Below are positions 1 through 10,300 of a stretch of DNA of 34,008 nt, one piece after another. The position numbers and the translations under genes are program-made. Location of the stretch: contig CAXNAD020000057.1 of NCBI GenBank assembly GCA_964200185.2, forward strand, positions 1 to 34,008, in the 5' to 3' direction. Each line of letters starts with the position of its first letter. Position 1 is the first letter of the stretch. Below the pieces are notes generated by a model. That model had not been told where the DNA came from and made no database searches. It saw nothing but the letters and a program-made list of their open reading frames with translations. The stretch is from Choristocarpus tenellus KU-1152 (lineage: Eukaryota > Phaeophyceae).

Positions 1-1672
1 GAGTGATTACTTTGACAACAGGGGTGAGGGCTGTAGTGGTGTCACTGGGAATCGTGGTGGAAGAGGGGGAGGGGGAGATGAGGGTGGGGGAAGGAGGGAA
101 GGAGGAGAGCATGGGGAGATGACATCCACACCAGCTGCATTGAGTTGGCAATCTGGGGCAACCTCATTAGTTGGCAGTGACTGGACCACGCCCCCATCAG
201 ATGAAGTTATTACAACTCCCATAACAAGATCTAGGAGGGCAGCATTATCTGGGATTGAAGGTCCTGGGTATACTCTTAAAGCGCCTGAGGCAGGGACAGG
301 AGCTTCAAGGGGTGCTAGGGCTGACAGTGAGACTTTGACAACCATTTCAAGGACAACGCCTGGTTCAAATGCATCAAGGTCACAACTGCGCCAACCCTCT
401 TCCTCATCATGGTCTGAATCCCCTGGGAGGGAGCCTCGCCGTCACCATAGGCGCCGGAGTCGGAGTCGGGTCTCTCCACCTCCCCCCCCAGCTCCACCGA
501 GGTTGACAAGAGACCACCCAGATGGTGGTGGCAATGAAAACGAGTGGAAAAGGGGACGTTCCCCTGTTTCTGTTCCTACCCCTTTGTCTGGCACAGCTCC
601 TTCTATGAACCCAGGATCGACCGCAGCAGCAGTGTTGGTTGCTAGCAAGGGTACTCCACCCCGAGCTCGACCTAGATCCCTCTGTATATGTTCAGCGAGC
701 AACTCTTTGAAGATGGGGCTATTGGCTGCCTCAGGAAGTGTGGGACAGAGTTGCGTGGCAGGGTCTGGTAGCCAAGTCAGCAATACTGTTGGCCGTGGCA
801 GGCGACGAAGGAGAGCTGGATCGGCTCCACCCCAAAGCGGGGGATGGAGCAGTAGTAGTTACCAGGTTGGGGGATTATTGACCGGGGCAGGGGTAGGGGT
901 AGGTGTTGATGGTGTTCCTGGGGCTAGGCCAAGTCGAATGTTGCCAGGGGTCTTATCAACTCCACTCCCTCCACCAAGCAGTTTTGTGCCTGGCTCAGGG
1001 GGCTCAGGGGGTTCTCCAGTGTCTTGGAGTTCAGGTGGGAATAACAATGGCCATTGGGGACAGGGTGTGTCTAGGGGTGGGTCAGGGGCTGGTGCTGGGG
1101 GGGATGTGGCGAGGCGATTTGGCTCAGGACCGGGAGGATATGTCAACAATGGATCAATGAAGATGATGGAGGGTTGGGAGAGGTCACCATCTTGGCCTTC
1201 GCCCAAGGAGGCTGTAGCAGTGGTAGCAGGTAAGGATACTTCTGGCCCTGCAGCCCTAGCTGGCCTTTTGGCCGGATCTGTGGCGAGCCTTGTAGCCAGA
1301 CCTGGGGCAACTGGGGTTAATTTTTCACCAAGGGGAAGGGTCAGAAGGAGGCGTTCTTATTCCGGAGGCTGGGGAGTGACCCCTACAGCGGTAGGCCTTG
1401 CGGCGCCCAAGAGTGGGAGGGGAGACCTTCCTCTCAAGAGTCACACTTTGGAAGGGATGCATAAGGTGGTGACTGCTGGTTCTGTTTCTCAGGGACCACC
1501 ACCTGATGAGATGTTGGCGGTGACGGCAGGAGGGGAATATCGAGGAGAAGATTTGGTCAAGGAGGAGGCTGATGATGAATCCCAAGGCCAGAGAGAGGTT
1601 GGGAGTTTGGTTGAAAAGAAAGATGATGCTGCAGTCCTACTTAGTGAGGTGGTTGAACTGCTCAGAGGCCAG
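1..1672 (+). CDS. TPR gene exon 1: low-complexity N-terminal region
   Basis: The frame is open from base 2 to the donor CAG|GTATGA at 1673; reading on would meet TGA at 1676. The first in-frame ATG is at 119. The product is rich in Gly, Ser, Pro and Arg with no recognised domain. Two short basic clusters resemble each other, GRGRRRRRAG (about 791-820) and GRVRRRRSYSG (about 1333-1366); both are followed by GGW and could be nuclear-localisation or nucleic-acid-binding patches. The end becomes acidic and helix-prone (EKKDDAAVLLSEVVELLRGQ) just before the TPRs. The exon could begin at a splice acceptor left of the window. Confidence 0.7.
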
Positions 1673-4600
1673 GTATGACCTGTGGGAAGTGAGGGGGCTA
1701 GCAAGTTTCTTATTTAACTGATTGAACTTAAGTCGCCATATCCTTCCATGATGAGAAGACGATTTTTTTGTAGTTATCTTTGGAAGGAGTTTATACAGTT
1801 TCTTTACCTTCAAATGCTACATGTATTGTTACTTGAGTCTGTTCTGTTTGTGGATCTTGCATGAAGTTTGATGCCATTGCTTTCAATGTTCTGACCACAT
1901 CCCACTCACCCAACTCTCAACTGTGCTATCCCTATTTCTGTAAAGACCCTGATTAAGTCTGGAGTGATTATTGGTGGTTATCTTACCCCTTGATTGTTTG
2001 TCCTTACTTCTCCTTCCGTGCCCTTCCGTGCCCTACCTACCCTGTCCCACTCTTATTTAGAGTAATGCTCGAGATGATTCAGCAGAGCTTTTTTTGCGCA
2101 GGTCGCTTGATATTCATGAGAAGGTATACCGTTACCAATTGACCAACTGCATCTTTGTTTAGTCTGTGTTTGTGTGAATGTGTGCTTGAATGTGAGTACA
2201 TCTGAAGGGAAGAGGGGCGCGGAGTCCATACCGGGGGGGATGGGATTCGGTAATTCAAGGACAAGAGATGGGACTAGTGTGTTTTTTGGATGGCAGTGTT
2301 GGTACTTATAATCTTACTTGCCTAGAATAAGTATGTGATATTCGCACAATGTCAACATGGCGGGAAATGATGTATGGTGATGGGAGATATGGATGGTAAT
2401 ACATGTTGAATGTTTTTTAACGCTATTCTTATCTTTTGTGGGGTTGAGTATCTGTGATGGTAATGGTTATGCAATCGAAGGGTGGTGTTTTAGCTACTGA
2501 GATTATAGGTGATGGAATAGGATTGCACCCATTATGGATTATTCTTTCTGTATTTGCAGCTGATAATATTGAGGGTTTTGCACTTGATGTAAGGAGCTTG
2601 ATGCGCTAGTGGGGTTAGTAATTTGTTGGTGTTGTAGGATCAACCTTTTGTTCACCCATTTCTTCGAAAGCTTGAATGAGATCAAGATGATATATGGTTT
2701 GTTTTTAGAAATATATTTTGTTCCAATTCCTCGATATACCTAACTTTGTTGTGTTCCTGGATAGCATCCATAATGCCCCCCCCTCCCCTTAACTCAAACT
2801 CCAGTAGTATCTCTGTTCTTCGTTCTCCGAACTGGCTCTCTAGGGTGTTTATGGATTAAACGGAGAGTTAGTCAATTCTGTTTCTAAGGAAATGTTTATA
2901 GGCAGCATTCTCTTGCTTCACAACCTACTGTAGTATATAGATACTAAATATATTTACAGTGCTTCTCCTGCTGTCTCTTGAGCTGATTTGATGAATTTCC
3001 TTGGTCGCTTCTTTTTTGTTGTTGCAGATAATATTATGTACCTATTTCATTCTTAAGCAATGATAAAAAAAAATTATTTTCAAGTGAAAGATGGGTTCTA
3101 TATATAGGCTGACGTTTTTCTACCTGTTAAATTAAGCACTTGAGTAGAAAATAACATCTTTGTTATTTTCCTGATTAATGGGAAAAAAATCGACCAGTTT
3201 TCGTTTTTTGCGGATGAGAACAACTTGCCGCTTGTGAATGTGTTCCTTTCATACATACACATATTGTGCGACATTACCTCTCCTGACTAGGTCTATTTTA
3301 TCCCGAAGGTGTACTTTGAAGTATGTGAGGTCTTATGCTCGAAGTGTGCACAGCGCATTCTTACTAATGGCTCTGCAGCCAACCCTTGTTTACTCAAAAC
3401 CAGCAAACCCAACTGCTGTGGTACTGTAGTAGTAATAGTTATTTCACAGTCCTAACCCTAACCCTTAACCCTAACCCTTAACCCTAACCCTTCCCTATTG
3501 ATATTTTTTTTCTCAACTGGTTGGTGTCATGCTCTTGCTTTTCCTCTCGTCTCACCCTGAAGTCATCCATGGCCCCATTGATCATGTTATGATATCACTG
3601 TGCGTGTTCTTTGGCTGTTTATGTGTTTATGTGTACATAAGTAACATTACAGTTAGTTTTTAGAAATGCATATTTTGACTTTTTTTTTTGAAAATTCAAA
3701 AATACCTTTTCCATCTCATGAAAGGTGTATCATGCTAAGACTGGTTTGTTCATATACATTTTTCTGTTTGTCGTATGCATGGTTTTTTGCTGTTCCGGGT
3801 GTTGTCATATTCTGCAGCTCTATGGACCAGAGCATGTGGAGGTGGCCACTGACCTGTCGAACCTTGCGGAGGTGCTGCAGGATTCAGGTAAAAGGCCTAA
3901 CGCCAGAGCCAAGAGTTCTTTTTGTTTTGATCTTCAGAGATGATCCTGATGATAGGACTCTTTTTTGTTTTTTTGTTGAATTTTTGAGTCTTCCAGAAAG
4001 AGGCGTTCTGCAAATTAAATTATCTGAAAACACACTCAGAACAGTTCAGGATTCAAAATTTCCGTATAGAATTCTTAGAAGAAAATTGCATTGTGTCATG
4101 AGGCTTGTCTCTAAGAAACGTTTCTGTTGGGAGTTTTTTTAAAATTCATGTAGCAGCCAGGCAGGGTCTTCGCACGTCGGAGCTCGTTGTTCCTATCCTT
4201 TTTTTACATTTTTTTTTTCTTCCTTCTTAGTGGCGGTTTATACGTATGTGCTACAATGAACTCAGGTAAAGTAGGCGTTGGGAGTGAGGTGAAGTGTTGG
4301 TATTGTTTGTGATTGCAGAAGACTGTTGATTTTGCGACATGGTGTGTTTCGCATGGAACACAGCCTTATACATGTGCCTTAGAAGGTACAGTGTCGTCCT
4401 CTTTGACAAACGTACATGAATACGTCCCCACACAATAACATCAATCAGGGGACATTGAGCGGGCAGAACCCCTTCACAGAAGGGCGCTGAGGATCCGTGA
4501 GAGAGAGCTGGGTCCTGATCATCCTGATGTTGCCATGACACTCAGCAACTTAGCGCTGGTGCTGCGCTCAAAGGTTTGTCAAATTTCTGTTACTTCAGTT

Positions 4601-7399
4601 ACGTTTTTGGCTTAGGGTTAGGGGTTGGTTTGTAATGCTTACGGTTGAGGGGGTGCAGTTGGTGTTGGGCTATGGTTTGGAGGCAGAACTGGCTTCGGGT
4701 ATAAAATAATAAAGTATTTCAGGAACATTTGTTTTGGTGCGCAAATATCTCTGCGCGCTATAGTCTTTGGATTAGGATCAGTTTAGCACTGTGTATGTAG
4801 CATGAACCACTCGTTAGAATTAAGATAATGGGATCTTTGTGTGGTGGGTGGAGGACAAGTCCCAAAAACCCCTGAAATCTGCTGACAAAGGAATCGGAGG
4901 GTTGATGGCATATATGATGTTCGTATAACTAATGGTTTAAGATGTGCCTGTAGTGATATTATGTTAATGGTTTCTTGCACAGTTGTGCTGTCCTGCTGAC
5001 AGAACTTGAACTTCATGCCTTACCTACTGTGTTGAAGAGATTGGGGGCACGTAAGGCTCGTTGCTGAGAGCGAGCAATTAATTAAATAAGATACGTGGTA
5101 AAACATACACTGAATTATTAATTGTCCACTGGGTGCCCAATATCACTAGTATTTTCCCACTGCACTGATGTGTACGTTACTACTTTGTATTGTGCCGAAA
5201 AAAAAGATAAAACGTACGCGAAACCTATGTTATATGCTTGTATCTTTTGTTAGTATACATACAATGGAAGGATAACACTTATGTAATAATATTCGACATA
5301 CTGTTGTATATTACCAATATTTAGAACTTAGGTGGCACAAATGAAACTATGAATGAGATGTAATGACTAATGTGGAACTGAGGAAGTAGGATATTTAAAT
5401 GAGAGACTAAGACTTGGGGAGGCTGGGGAGGGTGGGGGGGAGAGTGACATTGTTGCTGTGCAAATAGTGTGTATGGGATGACATTGCACACGTCGACCTT
5501 GCACCATCATGAGTACTCTTTCCAATATTATGTCTTTTCTCACTATCCAATTTCTCTATTTTTTCTGATACAATATAAATTGTTAGGAGGGTTTCCTCAA
5601 AGAGGCACAGGAGTATCAACTTCGTGCAACGAGCATTTGGGAAAGGGCATATGCAGCTGTATCCTCGGAAGCCCAGGATGGTGAGGGGGAAAGAGGAGAG
5701 GAGGCGGTGGAAGGGATGGGGAATGAGGAGATGAAGCAGTCGGCTCGTTGTCGTGTTGGTGGAAAGGATGGTGAGATATGATGGGGGTGTTTACACTAGA
5801 TGGGCATCGCTTTCATTTTCAGGGTAAGTAAATGTTCTTTTGGTTTTTTGGTAGCATGCCAATTTTGACAGGAGATCAGATACTGCTGCCTTCTTCATGC
5901 TGAAAGGTTTGCAGGTTGCAATGACTGTGCAAGTTAATGCTGCTGACAGTATGACTGACCTTGCTCCATTAAAACTGTCATAGATTTCATTTGCTAATAT
6001 TCCATACTACCAACCGCATGTTTTATTTCTCTGTCTGTTACATGTAGGAAAAACGCAAGCTGTTGTATGAGATCTAACACGTCTTTGCAACATATGAAAC
6101 TGAACTGTTGTACTGACGTCAAGGGCTACATATCCTGTTGTTGTCTTCAGCCCGTTTCTGATAAGTCTCCCTCTGTTCTGTAATCATCCTCAGAACCTTC
6201 AGCTTGTATCTTGATCAATTAAAAAAAATAGTAGTTGAGAAGAACCATTTAAAGAACATAGAGAGATTTCTATTAGAAACCCTCTTGATTATGTATCTTG
6301 GATAGTAACTTTCTTTACACACTTAAAAAAAAAATTCGCGTACAGGAGAGGTAAGTTTTGATATCTTTGTTTTTCACTATCTTTTAATATACATTAAAAT
6401 ATAAACTTATGCTCTTAGAAGTATGTACTCATGTTTTCCTCCTCAAACCTCCTAATCCCCCCCCCCCTCCCTCCCTCCCTCTGACAATTTCTTCCCTTTG
6501 CTGCCCCTTTGAACCCCATAACTCTTTTGACAGCCCCAGCCCCAGTGTCAACCGCCATAGACAACATTGCTGTTCCCAAGTTTGTATCGGCGTTGCAATC
6601 TCTTCGTGCCAAGAAGAAGCTGGAGGAAGCAGGAAAGACTCCAACTAAGCCGGCGCCTAACCCAAAGACCAAGCCACCAGTGTCGCCCTTGAAATTCGAC
6701 CTTTTGTCTTGGCTAGGACGTCCCGACTCACGTAGGAAGAAGAACGTTTCTCCCAAAGCATCCCAACGTTTTGTCGGAACAGGAGGTGGCAGGAGTGGAG
6801 CCCTGGAACCGAGCAATGCACCAAGGGAGGATGTTCTTCGGGGAGAAATGATTGCTTCGTCTCATGGCTCATCAATGAGCTCGGTGTGTTCCACAGATTC
6901 GGTTGTGTTGGAGGCCTCAGGTGCTGTGTCGTTTTCTGCGGCAGCAGCGCAGGTTTCGATGATGTCGATTTCGGCGGTGAAGAAGGACAAGGGGAAGAAC
7001 GGAAAGGAGAAGGAGAAGAGAAGAGAGAGTGTGTTGGCGCGAGTGCATGGGCAGACAAAGAAAGTGAAAGGGGAAGCGGAGGGGGAAGCGGAGGGGGAAG
7101 CGGAGGGGGAAGGCACTCCTCCCGCTGATACCAAGGAGGTACCTTTGGCTGTTGTGTCGGTGAAGGAAGCGGTAGTGGGATCGAAGAAGGGACAGGAGAG
7201 CAACCCCAATACCTCGACAGCCGCAGGGATAGTTAGTAAGAGGGAGACTGGTGTTGATGTTGTGATCGTGGAGGGGAATGGTGATGAAAAAGAGAATGGG
7301 AGGATGGCAAAGGAAGTTCTTCCGAGGGGAGGATGGACAGGCATGGGCGAGGTTCGGTCATCGCGATGGGACAGCATTGTGGAGTGGCTCAACACATGA
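1..7399 (+). CDS. Kinesin-light-chain-type TPR protein, six exons, 5' partial
   Basis: The model joins <1-1672, 2061-2123, 3818-3887, 4449-4573, 5587-5680 (or 5770) and 6534-7399. All junctions are GT-AG and the phases (0, 0, 1, 0, 1) agree; counted from the Met at 119 it gives 923 aa, or 953 with the longer exon 5. The centre carries TPRs of the kinesin-light-chain type: RRSLDI and RRALRI lie exactly 42 residues apart and each is followed by GPxHxxVAxxLSNLAxxL. Such repeats form helical-hairpin scaffolds for protein binding, so an adaptor role is likely, but no partner or location can be read. The roughly 520 residues before and 290 after the TPRs are low-complexity and probably disordered. 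There is no kinesin motor or heavy-chain coiled coil, so 'TPR protein' is safer than 'kinesin light chain'. The reading frame is open at the window edge and the true start may lie upstream. Confidence 0.8.
2061..2123 (+). CDS. TPR gene exon 2: first helix of the first TPR
   Basis: This 63-nt, phase-0 exon lies between ...TTATTTAG and AAG|GTATAC. It encodes SNARDDSAELFLRRSLDIHE plus K, the AExLxRRxLxIxEK helix A of a kinesin-light-chain TPR. It continues without a gap into LYGPEH of exon 3. Confidence 0.8.
2124..3817 (+). other. TPR gene intron 2
   Basis: This 1694-bp intron is AT-rich with no coding signal. It contains a telomere-like array at 3451-3497 and homopolymer runs. Its ends are GTATAC and TTCTGCAG. 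Confidence 0.7.
3451..3497 (+). repeat. Telomere-like interstitial repeat (CCCTAA/CCCTTAA)
   Basis: CCTAACCCTAACCC is followed by CTTAACCCTAACC units, about seven C-rich units alternating CCCTAA and CCCTTAA. This is the C-strand form of TTAGGG/TTAAGGG telomere repeats. It lies inside a TPR-gene intron, so it is interstitial. Confidence 0.8.
3818..3887 (+). CDS. TPR gene exon 3: rest of the first TPR
   Basis: This 70-nt exon lies between TTCTGCAG and TTCAG|GTAAAA. It encodes LYGPEHVEVATDLSNLAEVL followed by QDSG, the GPxHxxVAxxLxNLAxxLxxxG core of the repeat. It ends in phase 1, and exon 4 completes the Gly codon. Confidence 0.85.
4449..4573 (+). CDS. TPR gene exon 4: second TPR
   Basis: This 125-nt exon lies between CAATCAG and AAG|GTTTGT. 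It encodes DIERAEPLHRRALRIRERE, then LGPDHPDVAMTLSNLALVL and RSK. This is an almost consensus kinesin-light-chain TPR, and its helix A is exactly 42 residues from that of repeat 1. Confidence 0.88.
4574..5586 (+). other. TPR gene intron 4
   Basis: This 1013-bp intron has a GTTTGT donor and an ATTGTTAG acceptor. A lone GCTTAGGGTTAGGGG patch at about 4612-4626 again resembles a telomeric unit. Nothing else is recognisable. Confidence 0.6.
5587..5680 (+). CDS. TPR gene exon 5: start of a third TPR
   Basis: The exon follows ...ATTGTTAG and encodes EGFLKEAQEYQLRATSIWER, a helix A where AQEYQLRATSI lines up with AEPLHRRALRI of repeat 2, one residue out of the 42 period. The third repeat is not completed. 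The exon ends in phase 1 at GATG|GTGAGG (5681). A second donor of identical local sequence, GATG|GTGAGA at 5771, would add 30 residues. Without splicing the frame meets TGA at 5779-5781. Confidence 0.72.
5674..5781 (+). promoter_or_regulatory. Two in-frame alternative 5' splice sites in a direct repeat
   Basis: AGGATGGTGAG occurs twice, 90 bp apart. Each copy contains a donor (GT at 5681 and at 5771) in the same phase, so both join in frame to exon 6. The 30 residues between are acidic, beginning GEGERGEEAVEG. A TGA at 5779 ends the frame if neither donor is used. Confidence 0.5.
5771..6533 (+). other. TPR gene intron 5
   Basis: The intron starts at 5681 or 5771 depending on the donor. It is AT-rich, and its 3' part has an uninterrupted C run followed by CCCT units (about 6457-6480), then CTCTTTTGACAG. 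No coding signal is visible. Confidence 0.6.
6534..7399 (+). CDS. TPR gene exon 6: charged C-terminal tail and stop
   Basis: The acceptor TTTTGACAG ends at 6533, after a C-rich tract at about 6457-6480, and the phase-1 start fits both exon 5 donors. The 287 codons run to TGA at 7397-7399. A helix-prone start (VPKFVSALQSLRAKKKLEEA) is followed by basic, Ser-rich sequence, a K/E stretch (KKDKGKNGKEKEKRRE), a GEAE tandem repeat, and an end of SRWDSIVEWLNT. No domain is recognised. A long open frame on the opposite strand is a shadow of this exon. Confidence 0.75.
7070..7111 (+). repeat. 12-bp coding minisatellite (GEAE repeat)
   Basis: GGGGAAGCGGAG is repeated three times, with a partial fourth unit, in the frame of TPR exon 6. 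It encodes tandem Gly-Glu-Ala-Glu. A unit of 12 keeps the frame whatever the copy number. Confidence 0.85.
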
Positions 7400-10300
7400 T
7401 ACGTAACACAGGTTACAAAACCCGGGGAAGAAACACACATGGTCACCTGTTCATGTTTTGAGTCCATCCACCTGTCTGTCTGCCTGTCTTCCTTTGCGCT
7501 GGATTTTACCCTCAGTAGTGGTGTTATTATCTCTTTCAGCGTTAGCCAGATTGGTTTAGCGATTGATTCCTTGATTCCATCTTGATTAGGTGAACATGAA
7601 CACATTGTATTGATATGCTGCTCTGGAGGCGTGGTATATCTCTGCCGTTGAGTGTTTGGATTTGTGCCTTTTGGAGTACATGGAACGTTCATCAGACCTC
7701 ATTTGGTGCGAGGTGTGGTGTCATCATGCTTTGCTTTTGGCACTTGGAGCTCAATCGCACATGCTTTTCTGCCTCACATACTTGGTATTATTTTTGATAG
7801 TACCAAGTGGGGCTGTTTTGTGTACGTACGTACCTTTCTACTCTTTGAAGGTGGTACACACTTGTGCAGTGACATATCTGAGTGATGATGTGTTGGGTTA
7901 TGACTGCTTACACTGGGAGGGGATGAAAACACCAATAATGGGTGTGAATTGGCTTAATTCTTTCTGTTGGGGTTGTCGCAAGAAAATGCAAGGTACAGTA
8001 AAGATAGTTTTTAAAATCTGACCTTTTCTGACCTTTTTTTTCAATCGTTTTGTTATGATGCTATGAGCTTTGCGTACACAACACAAGCCCTCTCTTTTGG
8101 GGAGGTCTTGCAGTTGTGCACATCTTGACCTTTTGATAGCTTCAGTCTGTGGGTTCTGAGAGTTGTAGATGAAGAAGAGAAGAGTGGGAGAAGGAATAGA
8201 CACTGTTCTGAGATGTGGGGGGGAAGTGCTATTTTGTCAGGGGTGGTCGGCAATTTATTGGCGATGGGATTTTTTTCCCTGTGGAAACTGAAGGGGAAAG
8301 GGTGAGGTAGATATGGATATAGAGAGAACAGAGAGGAGAATACTCTGGATGGAGTGTTGAATTTCTTGAGGTGGCGTTTTTCTGTTGTAGCTCTGATGGG
8401 ACATTACTCGGTTAGTGCTTTTTCTGGAGATCATTTGTTTTTTGAAGTGTTTTTTGTGTTATTATATATATTGTTTTGTGTGTGTGGGATATGCTTGTTT
8501 TATTTTCTGTTTATTTGTCATGCGTTGTTCATCTATTCATCCGAGGTGACTAGCTGCTGAGTGACAGAGAGAAGAGCTTTTATAGCTTCTTTAGTAGGCA
8601 GTAGTTAGGTGTGCCTAATTGAGCCATGTATCTCTGGCTAGAGACTGCAGGCCAATATATGGATGGCCTGTTAGTTTTTGGAATCACGACAGCCAAATGA
8701 CTCCTATGTTTTCATTTTTGCCTTGCCTTGACTTGTCTTAGAAATGGTGGCTTCATATACAAGTGAGGGTGCATATGTGTATTGTCTGGATGTACATTTT
8801 GGTTCATTGCCTCTATATGATCCATCTCCCCCACCCCACTTTTTTTGTTTGTTTGTAGTTTACTTTTTTTTATAGCCGTAACTAAGTGTAGATTTGCAAC
8901 CAATTACGTGTACTTGTAGCATGTTTGTGTCTTGCATGGGATACTTGGGATACTTGTTCAAATTTTTGCCTGCGATTTTTCCATCACATGATCATAATTA
9001 GGACAACAAGGAGAGGAGAAAAGGAAATTGATGTTACGAAGCAGTTGATGACTGATAGGTGTTACACAAGGGGTTTATGGTGCTGCTTTACATGGATTTT
9101 TTCAAGCCTCCTTATTTCAGCCAGTGAGTGCTGGTGGTTTGTTTTGTGTGCGTTATTTTTTATTGATATACGGTCACGAACGCGTAGTCTGTCTGCAGCT
9201 TTCTTTGTTTCGTATGTGGAAAGTTGGATGCACAGCCTAGATACATAATAATAGTTTAAATGATAAACACAATGAAGCTAGCCTGGTCTGCCCATCCATG
9301 TTTTTTGTTATTGCCTGGGTTTGGAACATATCCAGAACATCAGTCAAGGCAGTAGCCACCAGTGTTCGAAATTAAACATCCATTTAGTTTCCAGCTTTTT
9401 TTTGCAGGTGAGTGCCCAGAAATGATACTGTTTTAGCACAATTAGCAGGTAGATGGTGAGTAATTGCTGCCTAGAGTAAAAAGATAATAGATAGCAACAA
9501 AGATGGTATGCATAGATAGGTACGATGTCGTGTGATTATTGCCGTATGTTCCTATAGTGTACCCAAGGAGCAGTGCTTGAAATTGTGTTTCGGTTTTTAG
9601 TTGGCAGTACGGTACGACTACGAAACTGCCAATAGTATAACTAGGATCACCTGCATTGCTCTCTTCGAATGTTTAAGCACACTGCTTCACTAACTGCCCA
9701 TTTTAAAGTTGGTTGAAAGTGGGAAAGTTCTGGAACCGTTGCTGGCTCGCCCAGCAAAAAGGTCTCTAAAAAGAACGTCCGTCACTTTCATGCATGTATG
9801 TAATATTCAGCAAAAAAAGAGGCAGGTTCAGTACACAGTGAAAAACTTGTCCTGTGGGGGTTAGGGTTTAGATGTCACACTTGTTCACAGCTTTGCTTCT
9901 ACCATCAACATCTGCTTACTGTTTTGAAGTAGTACTTGTCTACTATTTAATGCACATAGTATCCTAGTGGGAGGGTCAGACGTCCGTTCAGGGCCTTTGT
10001 AACTCTGTCATGATATCCATGTCATTAGAGTGAAAGTATCAGATGTTAGAGCAATTTCCTTCAACCAGATCTATACCTTCTTTTCTGTACCCCTCCCTGG
10101 ATCAGATCCAAAGAAAAATCAACCCCAAAACAGGCATCAAACTGGGGTGTTTCACAAAACTCCAAGCCCAGAATGGATGACCTGGTCTAACCTCCTCTAC
10201 CCTCTAGGATACTATGAGCCTTCACTCTAGGAGCACTGCAAGATGAAGGGCCATGTGTAAGGAGTAATGAGTCACATTCTGTCTGCAAGTGTGTGAGGGA

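Noticed and set aside
3666-4142. 158-codon open frame on the plus strand
   Set aside because: It is in a different frame from TPR exon 3, which it overlaps, and is mostly AT-rich intron. The conserved TPR sequence is read in another frame.
1-7399. Calling the gene a true kinesin light chain
   Set aside because: The TPRs are of that type, but the N-terminal heptad-repeat coiled coil that binds the heavy chain is absent and the flanking arms are unrelated.
6862-7692. 276-codon open frame on the minus strand
   Set aside because: It lies antisense to TPR exon 6, whose splice phase and gene context are supported; the Ser/Pro-rich product is what the complement of a K/E/G-rich coding region gives.
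8354-9248. Short plus-strand open frames with hydrophobic products
   Set aside because: T-rich DNA encodes Phe/Leu/Cys by composition; no start context, motif or splice partner supports a gene.
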